A DNA stretch of 14,278 bases, taken from positions 1 to 14,278 of the forward strand of contig JAEUVI010000461.1 of assembly GCA_016787105.1 (NCBI GenBank), given 5' to 3'. Shown piece after piece: positions 1 to 7,600 of the stretch (positions are counted from its first letter, which is position 1; each line of letters opens with the position of its first letter). The stretch is from Chitinophagaceae bacterium (GTDB lineage: Bacteria > Bacteroidota > Bacteroidia > Chitinophagales > Chitinophagaceae). A model generated the notes under the pieces. It was given only the letters and a program-made list of their open reading frames with translations. It did no database searches and had not been told where the DNA came from. A program made the translations under genes and the position numbers.

Positions 1-312
1 AACGATGACTTCAAAGCTCAGCAAAAAAAGTACACCAGTTTTATTACTGAGAACGGTGGAAAAATAGTGGCAGAAAATGCCTGGGGCCTTAAATCACTGG
101 CGTATCCCATCCAGAAAAAAACTACAGGTTTGTACTGGGTACTGGAATTTATTGCGCCATCCGACTTCAACGAAAAGCTGAAAATCCAGCTTTTACGTGA
201 CGAATCAGTATTGCGTCACATGATTACCAAACTCGATAAATACGCCGTCGAGTATAACCAGAAAAAGAGAAGTGGCGTACCTACAGGAAACGAAAAAGCA
301 GTGGAGGCTTAA
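1..312 (+). CDS. rpsF: 30S ribosomal protein S6 (5' truncated)
   Basis: Reading frame 1 is open from the first base to the TAA at 310-312 and gives 103 visible residues. S6 binds the central domain of 16S rRNA as a heterodimer with S18. The recognisable S6 core is the Gly-Gly-Lys-Ile-Val strand, the Trp-Gly at residues 28-29, and LAYPIQKKTTGLYWVLEF, which matches the family's W-G-x-x-x-L-A-Y-P-I-x-K pattern. By comparison with E. coli S6 about 15 N-terminal residues lie upstream of the window. A GTG at 67 in the same frame is therefore an internal Val, not the start. The tail is short and lysine-rich. The stop is only 3 nt from the rpsR start, so the two genes are probably translationally coupled. 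Confidence 0.96.
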   Translation, partial: NDDFKAQQKKYTSFITENGGKIVAENAWGLKSLAYPIQKKTTGLYWVLEFIAPSDFNEKLKIQLLRDESVLRHMITKLDKYAVEYNQKKRSGVPTGNEKAVEA

Positions 313-315
313 GAC

Positions 316-582
316 ATGGCAAAAGCAAATGAAATAAAATACCTGACCGCCATAAAAAGCGACAAAAGGGTAAAAAAATACTGCCGTTTCAAGAAATACG
401 GAATCAAATACATTGATTATAAAGATGTGGAGTTCCTGAAGAAATTTCTGAATGAGCAAGGTAAACTTCTTCCCCGCCGCCTTTCTGGTAATTCACTGAA
501 ATACCAGCGCAAAGTGTCGGATGCTGTGAAGAAAGCCCGCCAGATGGCATTATTGCCTTACGTAACAGATCTTTTAAAATAA
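316..582 (+). CDS. rpsR: 30S ribosomal protein S18
   Basis: This 88-residue protein is a full-length bacterial S18, the 16S rRNA-binding partner of S6. Family signatures are KYCRFKKYGIKYIDYKD (about residues 21-37), GKLLPRR (49-55) followed by LSGNS and KYQRK, and the C-terminal ARQMALLPYV. The single Cys lies in the basic N-terminal segment usual for the family. The start ATG is 3 nt after the rpsF stop. A GGAGG at 303-307, inside the end of rpsF, is well placed to act as a ribosome-binding site. This is one of the few Shine-Dalgarno-like sequences in the window and fits expectations for a highly expressed ribosomal gene. No ssb gene separates it from rpsF, unlike in Firmicutes. Confidence 0.98.
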   Translation: MAKANEIKYLTAIKSDKRVKKYCRFKKYGIKYIDYKDVEFLKKFLNEQGKLLPRRLSGNSLKYQRKVSDAVKKARQMALLPYVTDLLK

Positions 583-584
583 CC

Positions 585-613
585 TCACCCTAATCCCGCA
601 ATATTGTGGGTGA
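585..613 (+). other. Competing hairpins in the rpsR-rplI gap
   Basis: The 76-nt spacer between rpsR and rplI contains two overlapping inverted repeats. TCACCC (585-590) pairs with GGGTGA (608-613). Alternatively CCCGCA (595-600) pairs with TTGTGG G (605-610, one G-U pair) around an ATAT tetraloop. Both use the GGG at 608-610, so they exclude each other. There is no T-run after either, so this is not a terminator. It could be an RNA-processing or translation-control site within the operon, or chance; no known r-protein leader motif is recognised. Confidence 0.3.
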
Positions 614-658
614 CAGTCTGCCGATGCGCAACTGGGTTGGTGAACAAAAAAGAATACA

Positions 659-1105
659 ATGGATGTAATATTAATACAGGACGTAGATAACCTCGGTGCA
701 GCCCACGAAGTGGTAAAGGTGCGCAATGGTTATGCCCGCAACTTTTTAATTCCCCGCAAATTCGCCGTGGAAGCTAATCCCGGCAATATGAAGCAACTGG
801 AAGAAAAAGTAAAACTGAAACTGAAGAAAGAAGCGAAAATGCTCGCTGAAATAAACAGTGTAATCGCAAAACTGAATGAATCGCCTTTGAAAATCGGTGC
901 AAAAACCGGCACAAGCGGCAAAATATTCGGAAGTGTGACTACATTGCAAATCAGTCGCGCTATCCGTGAGCAGAAAGGTTATGAAATAGACCGTAAGAAA
1001 ATCAGTTTCCCTGATGAAATCAAGGAACTGGGAACTTACAAAGCTCACATTGATTTCGGCAACAGCAAAACAGCTGATGTAGAGTTTGAGGTAGTAGCAG
1101 AATAA
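659..1105 (+). CDS. rplI: 50S ribosomal protein L9
   Basis: This 148-residue protein has the normal length and layout of L9, which binds domain V of 23S rRNA near the L1 stalk and influences frame maintenance. The N-terminal globular domain (about 1-45) carries the family signature GYARNFLIP at residues 24-32. It is followed by a long Lys/Glu-rich connecting helix (about 43-75). The C-terminal domain (about 80-148) includes the KTGTSGKIFGSVT segment typical of L9. ATG at 659 is the natural start because it places the conserved MDVILIQDV strand at residue 1. It is the last gene of the rpsF operon and is followed within 30 nt by a strong intrinsic terminator. Confidence 0.98.
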   Translation: MDVILIQDVDNLGAAHEVVKVRNGYARNFLIPRKFAVEANPGNMKQLEEKVKLKLKKEAKMLAEINSVIAKLNESPLKIGAKTGTSGKIFGSVTTLQISRAIREQKGYEIDRKKISFPDEIKELGTYKAHIDFGNSKTADVEFEVVAE

Positions 1106-1128
1106 AACGTACAAGACACGATCATCAT

Positions 1129-1162
1129 AAGGCCTTTCCGCTCTGCGGGAAGGCTTTTTTAT
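1129..1162 (+). terminator. Intrinsic terminator after rplI
   Basis: GCCTTTCCG (1132-1140) pairs with CGGGAAGGC (1146-1154), including one U-G pair, around a 5-nt CTCTG loop. A run of six T follows immediately (1155-1160). Flanking A residues at 1129-1130 could extend the stem into the T-run. It lies 23 nt after the rplI stop and closes the ribosomal protein operon. Confidence 0.92.
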
Positions 1163-1404
1163 TATTTCGGCAGGTAACTATCCCGCAAAAGCCAGCATCA
1201 CTTATCAGGATGGCTGCCCGGAAAAGCCCGCCTATAGGTGGTTTCAAAAGATATTTCACAATTTATGTTTGAAAAATACGTTACTTTGTCTTGAGTTTGG
1301 TGTCCATTACAGTTTCACAAGTCCTGAACGTTCGGTTTTCATGTCAATGTTCATCGGTTACTGTTTACTGTTAACACTTATTATTTTTTAAAATTTCTCA
1401 GAAA
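1163..1404 (+). other. Leader/promoter region of the RRM gene
   Basis: This is about 240 bp of non-coding DNA between the rplI terminator and the RRM start. TTACTTTG at 1281-1288 matches the Bacteroidota -7 consensus TAnnTTTG at all but one fixed position. No TTTG is found at the expected -33 distance, so it is only a weak promoter candidate; if used, the leader would be a little over 100 nt. A tandem heptamer TTACTGT occurs at 1358-1364 and 1365-1371, just upstream of an AT-rich stretch leading to the ATG. No small ORF or RNA gene is convincing. Confidence 0.3.
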
Positions 1405-1791
1405 ATGAACATTTACGTAGGAAACCTTAGTTGGGGTCTGAAAGATCAGGACCTGGCCAACATGTTTGCATCCTTTGGCGAAGTTGCATCTGCCAAAATT
1501 GTTACCGACAAATTCACACAACGCAGCAAAGGCTTCGGCTTTGTTGAAATGCCTAATGATGCGGAAGCACAGGCAGCAATTGCACAACTCAACGGATCAG
1601 AAGTTGAGGGTCGCAATCTTGTTGTGAATGAAAGCCGTCCTAAACAAGAAGGCGGTGGCGGCGGAGGCTTTAAGAAAAAGAGCTTTGGCGGCGGCGGTGG
1701 CGGCTTTAAAAAAGGCGGCGGCGGCGGTTATAACAAAGGCGGCGGCGGCGGTTACAACCGTGACCGTGGCGGATACAGAGACGATTATTAA
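1405..1791 (+). CDS. RRM RNA-binding protein with glycine-rich tail
   Basis: This 128-residue cytoplasmic RNA-binding protein has one RNA-recognition motif domain (about residues 1-80). RNP2 is IYVGNL (3-8) and RNP1 is KGFGFVEM (42-49), with aromatic residues Y4, F44 and F46 at the usual RNA-stacking positions. The tail (83-128) is a low-complexity series: six Gly-FKKKSF, six Gly-FKK, five Gly-YNK, five Gly-YNRDRGGYRDDY. It resembles the small Gly-rich RRM proteins of cyanobacteria and Bacteroidota and plant cold-induced glycine-rich RNA-binding proteins. In those families a role in RNA chaperoning or post-transcriptional control, often under cold, is suspected; that role here is inference. 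The gene is flanked by terminators on both sides, so it is a single-gene unit. The start is fixed by RNP2 lying at residue 3. Confidence 0.93.
   Translation: MNIYVGNLSWGLKDQDLANMFASFGEVASAKIVTDKFTQRSKGFGFVEMPNDAEAQAAIAQLNGSEVEGRNLVVNESRPKQEGGGGGGFKKKSFGGGGGGFKKGGGGGYNKGGGGGYNRDRGGYRDDY
1651..1756 (+). repeat. GGC-rich repeat tract encoding the Gly-rich tail
   Basis: Four blocks of mainly GGC codons (about 1651-1669, 1687-1704, 1714-1728 and 1738-1752) alternate with short Phe-Lys or Tyr-Asn-Lys/Arg units. The tract is strikingly GC-rich against its AT-rich surroundings. Near-identical trinucleotides make it prone to slippage, so tail length may vary between strains. Whole-codon changes would keep the frame. 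Confidence 0.85.
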
Positions 1792-1816
1792 TCTTCAAAA
1801 TATTCACTGCGCTTTT

Positions 1817-1850
1817 AAAAGTCTGGACTGTTGTTCCGGACTTTTTTATT
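1817..1850 (+). terminator. Intrinsic terminator after the RRM gene
   Basis: AGTCTGGA (1820-1827) pairs with TCCGGACT (1835-1842), with one U-G pair, around a 7-nt loop. AAA on the left and TTT on the right can extend the stem. The T-run covers 1842-1847. It lies 28 nt beyond the stop codon. Confidence 0.9.
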
Positions 1851-2248
1851 TTACTGTCTACTCATAATTATCTTCATCACAGCTTTTTCAAACCGATTCA
1901 CTTTAATAATCGTATTCAACTTTTAAAACCCTGAATGCTGGCAACAATCTTTTTTAAATTAAGCCAGAAAATATTTCTGCCGTAAAGGTTTTACGCACAA
2001 TAATTAACAGCAAAGAAGTGTTTACATATAACAAGAAAGGCGATTAACAAGCCGCAAACCACCTGACAGGCACTTTCACAATGCAAGGGAATTTCGTAAC
2101 AACTTCACTTACAAGCTGATTCTTAAACCATCCGACCCGTCTCATTAGAAAGTAATTAAATTTTATAAACATTGCCCCCGCTTTCGCATAATAGGGCTAA
2201 ATTGTTCATACCCGATGAAACAATAGTTTATTCATAAAACCATACGAC
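1851..2248. other. Non-coding region before the GT-HAD gene
   Basis: About 400 bp of AT-rich DNA carries no supported gene on either strand; all frames are broken by frequent stops. Near its end an imperfect inverted repeat (ATTGTTCAT 2201-2209, ATGAAACAAT 2215-2224, one bulged base) lies 25 nt upstream of the ATG at 2249 and could form a leader hairpin. TAAATTG at 2198-2204 resembles a -7 element lacking one T, with no properly spaced -33. A promoter for the downstream unit must lie here or close by but cannot be assigned. Confidence 0.35.
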
Positions 2249-3622
2249 ATGCTGACTGTAATCATACCCGCACTGAATGAAGAAAAGACCATTGGCAGCG
2301 TTGTCAGGTTTTGCTTTAAATCGCAAGGGATAAGCGAAGTAATTGTAATAGACGATACATCTGAAGATAATACAGTAAAGATTGCACAGGAAGCCGGCGC
2401 CAAAGTAATCGTCAGCAAACAAAGAGGAAAGGGTATCTCTATGAAAGATGGCATTCAAAATGCCACAAATGAATTGATTATTTTTCTTGATGCCGATATA
2501 GATCCCTATCCCGAACGTACAATTGAAAATCTTACCGCACCGCTACTAAATAATGAAGCTGATTTTGTAAAAGGATCATTTGCAAGAAATGCCGGACGTG
2601 TTACCGAATTGGTAGCAAAACCCTTATTGAATATTCTTTTTCCCGGACTTTCTGCCTTTTCCCAACCGCTAAGCGGGATGATTGCTGGTAAAAAATCTTT
2701 TTTCAAAAAAATAGAATTCTTTAATGACTATGGTGTTGATATCGGGATATTGATAGACATGTATCTTATGAAGGCAAGGGTGAAAGAAGTAAATATTGGC
2801 TATATAGAAAATAAAAGCAAACCCTGGGAAGCTTTGGGAAAAATGAGTAAGGAAGTTTCGCAAGCAATCATCCATAAAGCACAACGTCAACAGGGAGGTG
2901 TAACCGAAGCAGATGTAAAATCGCTTGAAACCATCAACCGTGAAATGAATAATGTGCTGAAAGAAGAACTGACTGTTTTTCATAAAATGGCCATTTTCGA
3001 TATGGATGATACCATATTGAAAGGACGCTTTATAAATGAATGTGCCCGAAAATTCAGGTTCATCGCGCAGCTAGAAGACCTGCGTGCAGGAGAAAAAGAT
3101 CCAATTATACTTACAAAACGAATAGGTGTGTTGCTAAAAGATCGGACAATGGATGACTTGTTGAATATCATCAGTGAAATAGAAATGGTTGAAGATATTC
3201 ACCATGTTGTAAGGGGGCTGAAAGAAAAAGGTTATATCATCGGAATTATCAGTAGTAGTTATACATTGATAACCAATTATGTGAGGCAAAAGATAGGAGC
3301 AGACTTCTCTTTGGCATACCAATTGGAGTTCATAGAAGGAAAGGCGACGGGGGAAGTGAGTTTACCTTATTATTTCTTTGGTTCGCCAGATAGCATATGC
3401 GGCCATGCATTTTGCAAAACCAATGCGCTGCAATATGCCTGTGAAAAATACAATGTATCGTTTAAGAATTGCATAGCAGTTGGCGATAGTGCGGACGACA
3501 GATGTATGGTAGGGCACTCGGGAAAAGGTTTCGCATTTGTAACGGATGACGAAATACTAAAACAGGTAGCATTCCGATCAATTAAAGAAAGAAAATTTGA
3601 AACACTTTTAGAACTTGCTTAA
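2249..3622 (+). CDS. GT81-like glycosyltransferase fused to HAD-IB phosphatase
   Basis: This is a 457-residue two-domain, apparently cytosolic protein. Residues 1-235 form a GT-A fold resembling glucosyl-3-phosphoglycerate synthase (GpgS, GT81): PALNEE (7-12), the DD nucleotide site (35-36), GKG (60-62), the DAD metal motif (81-83), KGSFARNAGRVTEL (108-121), QPLSGMIAG (139-147) and GVDIGILID (162-170). Residues 246-457 form a HAD-IB (SerB-like) phosphatase: DMDDT with nucleophile D251 and acid/base D253, a helical cap, motif II Ser in IISSS (about 335), K390, and GDSADD (412-417). Together they suggest synthesis and dephosphorylation of a glycosyl-3-phosphoglycerate, giving a glycosylglycerate-type compatible solute; substrates are inferred. 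The His recalled as a metal ligand in mycobacterial GpgS appears to align with N188. An in-frame TGA at 2216 and no other upstream ATG fix the start. Alternatively the pair could act on another phosphorylated acceptor. Confidence 0.85.
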   Translation: MLTVIIPALNEEKTIGSVVRFCFKSQGISEVIVIDDTSEDNTVKIAQEAGAKVIVSKQRGKGISMKDGIQNATNELIIFLDADIDPYPERTIENLTAPLLNNEADFVKGSFARNAGRVTELVAKPLLNILFPGLSAFSQPLSGMIAGKKSFFKKIEFFNDYGVDIGILIDMYLMKARVKEVNIGYIENKSKPWEALGKMSKEVSQAIIHKAQRQQGGVTEADVKSLETINREMNNVLKEELTVFHKMAIFDMDDTILKGRFINECARKFRFIAQLEDLRAGEKDPIILTKRIGVLLKDRTMDDLLNIISEIEMVEDIHHVVRGLKEKGYIIGIISSSYTLITNYVRQKIGADFSLAYQLEFIEGKATGEVSLPYYFFGSPDSICGHAFCKTNALQYACEKYNVSFKNCIAVGDSADDRCMVGHSGKGFAFVTDDEILKQVAFRSIKERKFETLLELA

Positions 3623-3670
3623 ATAAACATATTATGAAGTTGAATTTTGTAAATCTATAAAACCAAGCCT

Positions 3671-4522
3671 ATGCCAAATCAATTATACAATATTCTTGTT
3701 CCCATCGATTTTACCGGCAAAAATAAATGGGCTATTGCCAAAGCGATCGAACTGGCAAACAGTTTTCATTGCAATATTCATCTAGTTCACATTTTACATA
3801 AGCCGGTAATACCTTTTATTCCTGTTGATAAAACAGATTTTACACCCTACGAATCAACATCTGATTTACACGAATGCAGGAAAAAACTGGAAGCACTTAA
3901 ATCATTATACAGCAACCAGCTTTGCGGTGCTGGTAAAATTGAAATAAGTGTAGTACAGGGAACTCAACGAAAAATGCTGCCAAAATATATTGGCCAGTAC
4001 GAAATGGATCTAGTAGTAACAGGCCTGTCAAAATTTAACCTGCTGCAACGCATTATTTCATCTGTATCTATCAGCCGTCTTGTAAGAAAAACAAATATTC
4101 CCGTGCTGGCGGTGCGCTCAAGCGGGTTAATCAGCCATTTCAAAAAAATTGTATTGCCGCTATATGATAATATCCCATTGCGCAGTATAAAAATGGCAAC
4201 AATGCTCGGCAGGCATTTCAAATCAACTATATACCTCGTATCATTGAGAAATAATGAGCCGGGTCATGTAAATATTCTTAGCAACACGCTGGAAGTAATT
4301 CAAAGCCTTTCTACAATACCAGTTCAATCAATCTTGCTTGAAGGAAAGAACCTTGCAAAAAGCACATTAAATTTTTCTAAAAAAATAAATGCTGATTTAA
4401 TAATGGTAAACCCGGTAAAAGAATTTCGGCTGCCGGGGTTATGGAACAGGATTACCAATAAATTTATTTCATATGGTACAAACATACCAGTGATTACGAT
4501 GGAACAGAAACCATCAGAATAA
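3671..4522 (+). CDS. Tandem-domain universal stress protein (UspA family)
   Basis: This 283-residue protein has two Usp domains in tandem. Domain 1 (about 4-150) opens with NILVPIDF, including the conserved Asp13, and ends with DLVVTGLSKF...RLVRKTNIPVLAVR. Domain 2 (about 157-278) opens with KKIVLPLYD and ends with ADLIMVNP...YGTNIPVITM. The usual ATP-binding signature G-x2-G-x9-G-S/T is degraded in both. Domain 1 keeps the first Gly (118) but has Lys121 and Ser in place of the later glycines; domain 2 has no glycine pattern. The protein may therefore not bind ATP. The gene follows the GT-HAD gene by 48 nt on the same strand with no terminator between, so co-transcription is likely. A stress-response role is inferred from family membership and context. 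Confidence 0.88.
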   Translation: MPNQLYNILVPIDFTGKNKWAIAKAIELANSFHCNIHLVHILHKPVIPFIPVDKTDFTPYESTSDLHECRKKLEALKSLYSNQLCGAGKIEISVVQGTQRKMLPKYIGQYEMDLVVTGLSKFNLLQRIISSVSISRLVRKTNIPVLAVRSSGLISHFKKIVLPLYDNIPLRSIKMATMLGRHFKSTIYLVSLRNNEPGHVNILSNTLEVIQSLSTIPVQSILLEGKNLAKSTLNFSKKINADLIMVNPVKEFRLPGLWNRITNKFISYGTNIPVITMEQKPSE

Positions 4523-4555
4523 TAACGACATTTATTCGCGACGGTATATAAAACT

Positions 4556-4588
4556 AATGATGCCATGCTATCCCGGCATGGCATCATT
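4556..4588. terminator. Bidirectional terminator between convergent genes
   Basis: AATGATGCCATGC (4556-4568) and GCATGGCATCATT (4576-4588) are a perfect 13-bp inverted repeat around the 7-nt loop TATCCCG. It lies 33 nt after the stop of the Usp gene and 17 nt after the stop of the minus-strand macroglobulin gene. The minus-strand exit (TAGTTTTATA) is more U-rich than the plus-strand exit (CATTCATTAA). It probably serves both transcripts, more strongly for the minus strand. Confidence 0.75.
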
Positions 4589-4605
4589 CATTAATAGCTG
4601 ATTGG

Positions 4606-7600
4606 TTATTGAACCACTTTTATCACTCCTGCCCCATTGTAGGAATGATACTCTCCGTTATACATCGCATCGGCACTTACCGGCCCCATCTTATACTGGC
4701 CCGGTGAAACAGCACGAACCGCGTAATAATAGGTTTGCTTGTTGTAATCAGCATCTACAAAGAAGTGAATACGATCGTCCCGCACATCCAGCGCTGTAGG
4801 AGTAGATGCGTCTTTTATCCAATCCATTCCGGGTATTTCTTTTGTCCGTGGATTTTCTATTTCAAAACCCGCTGGCAGCAAATCAGTGATTACCACATTT
4901 TCTACCGGTGTAGAGTATGAACGCTCCAACGTTATCCCGATAACCACAAGGTCATTTTGCTTAAAAGTATTGCCCGTAATCACTTTACCATACCTGTCAT
5001 AAAAACGTTTTCTTACTTTTAAATAGCTGTCTTCTTCTTTATATGCACCGCTTGCGCTGATGCCTTCAGCTTCCCAGAAATAGTAAAGACGGCCATTACC
5101 TTTTGTTACAATTTCAACATTATTTGATTGCAACGCATTCCTGTCTCCTTTCCATTGGCCCCCATCTATCTTTGCCACAACCTTACCATTTACTTTCACT
5201 TCAGCGGTAATGTCTGATTTGTTTGCAGTCTTTGCAATTTTACCCAATGCCAGGAATGCAAAAGCACGCTCCTGTGTACTCAACCAATACCTTGTCTTCA
5301 ATTTATCGCTGACGTGTTTTGCCATTATCCCTATTTGCGCATTTGATGGATCCGTATCAATCAATGCATTTAACGCAATGGCTTCATCCCTTACATCAGA
5401 GTAATAACTGCCTCCTGTCTGTGCAATTGATTCTTCACCGCTAAACGACGCGGGCAACATTGCATTGAATGATTTTTTATCCCCAGCCACTGCATATGCT
5501 GCAGATAATAAATACCGGCTGTCCAATGCCAATATATTCGGATTTGCTTTGTAATAATTCATAGCCGGTACATTCGCTTTCCCGGCTATTGCCAGCACGT
5601 ATAAACCATACGCAACTTCTTTAGGTGCTATTTTCCTGTTTTGATTACGATTATAATAATAAGTAATCAATTCCTTATTCTTTAATCGTCCTGAAATATA
5701 CCCCAGCATTGTTTCGAGCAAACTATTATCTACATCAAACCCTGCCTTCTTTGCTTCCAGCAGGAAATGAGCGGAATAAATGGTAGTCCACCAATCTTCT
5801 TTACCTTCTCCATCCCATAAGGTAACTGCGCCGGTATATAGTTGTCGCATTTTTATTTTCCGTATAGCCTCAAGAATATTTGCATTTGCATAAGCTTTAT
5901 TCTGTGGATTGAGTGACAGTAAATCTGCAAGATCACCGAAATACAATTGCGGAAATGCCGCCGATACTGTTTGCTCTGTACATCCGTATGGATATTGTAC
6001 GAGATAACTCAGGTGCTTACCCAATTCCATCACAGGAGATCGGCTCACAACCACTTTATAATTTATACTGGATGGAATAAAATCACTCAATCCTATGTTC
6101 AGTGTAGTAGCAGTACCTCCATCCAATGAGCCACTACCTGTTACTTTTTGTAAAGTAGATGGTGGCCGAACTGCAATTTCCGTTTCATCAGTAAATTTTT
6201 CGCCAAGGCCATTTACCAATACAGAAACTTTACCAACAGCAATTGTCGGATCCGCTGTTACCTGGAAAACTGCCCTTCCTTCACTCTTCGCATTTATAGT
6301 TATTGATTGATTGTTTCCTCCCAATACTTTTAATGGACCAGATACATTCAATGTAGCTTTTATATCAGCACTCTTCGCAGTCGTGTTGCTGAGTGTTACA
6401 GGAACAGTTATTGTATCTCCGGGGCTTAAAAACCGTGGTAATGCTGTACTGATAACAATTGGGTCGGCAACAGTCATTGTATTTTCACCACTTCCGAAAC
6501 TATTGTTCTTATATGCCACTGCCATCAATCTTACCTCACCACTGAATTGTGGTATGTCAAACTCGAAACCTGCATCTCCACTGCCATTTGCTTTTACAAT
6601 ACCGCTCCAATAGCTCATTATTTTTATTCTTTTTGCAGGCATCGGGTTTACTCTTTTCTCCATACTTAAATCTCCATCACCCCCAGTGCTGCTAAGCTTT
6701 GCTCTCAACTCAGGAAATAACAGCGGATATAAATCGTACGCAGAAACCTGCAACGCTTTTTTATTATAGAAATAACCATACGGATCCGGTGTTTCAAAAC
6801 CACTTACCTGTAAAACACCATTATCAACCGCCGCAAGTGTTACAAAACTTCCTGGTGCTGCCTTTACCGTTACTTTCTGGCGAGTACGGCTTCTTACTGA
6901 TTTCTGCGCTACAATCTGTACATCAATTTTTCTTGACTTCTCTTCTACTTTTATATTGAAGTAACCATGTGCTACTGTCAACGGAATATCAGAAACATCA
7001 TGTGGCTTTATTAATGTTGCTGTGATATACACGTTGGGTACATGATCGCCATTCAATGGCAAGTCTACAGAAGCTGTACGCTTATCAACATTTACATACT
7101 GGTAAGACACAACATGATCTGTCTCCATCGTCACTAGCATCCTGCCACTGAAAGGTGTTTTAAATAAAGCTTTTACAGATTCCCCTGTGTAATAAGATTT
7201 TTTCTCAATGGAAATATCCACATTTCCTTCATTACTCACTTCAAAAGAATTATTATCACCACCCCAACTACCATAACTGTAAAAACTTCTGCTTACATAA
7301 CTGTTAGCTCCGGGTTTATAAATTCTCACTTCATAATCACCGGGCGATCTTGGTGTGTATGAAAAAACGTAGTTACTACCAACTGACACTTCATTTTCGA
7401 TCATCAGCTTATCTTCCTTCTGCGATTCATACCTGAAATAACTGCCGCTTCTTGCCAGCACGGTTCTGTATTCATGTTTTATCACTTCAATTTTTGCAGT
7501 TGCATTTACCTGGCTACCATCTTTGTTCACAGCAACCATCGGAAATTTTACAGCCTGGTTCAAGGGATAGTAATAGAACCAATCATCTTTTATTCCATAA

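Noticed and set aside
67..69. GTG as the start of the S6 gene
   Set aside because: The same frame is open upstream to base 1 and encodes recognisable S6 sequence before it, so the gene is cut by the window edge.
746..1114. 122-codon minus-strand open frame opposite rplI
   Set aside because: Phe/Cys-rich shadow of the Lys/Glu-rich L9 coding sequence.
1651..1756. CRISPR-like or tandem repeat array
   Set aside because: The repeats are in-frame Gly codons within the RRM protein, without spacers or constant repeat units.
1628..1867. 79-codon alanine-rich open frame overlapping the RRM gene
   Set aside because: It is the out-of-frame reading of the GGC tract and runs through the terminator; it has no family features.
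2215..2226. ATG AAA CAA TAG upstream mini-ORF before the GT-HAD gene
   Set aside because: Three sense codons only; it falls in the right arm of a small inverted repeat and could arise by chance.
3634..3660. Eight-codon mini-ORF between the GT-HAD and Usp genes
   Set aside because: Too short to support and without a ribosome-binding site; likely chance in AT-rich DNA.
6311..6613. 100-codon plus-strand open frame inside the macroglobulin gene
   Set aside because: Antisense shadow of a continuous 1807-codon gene; hydrophobic composition reflects the complement of conserved beta-strands.
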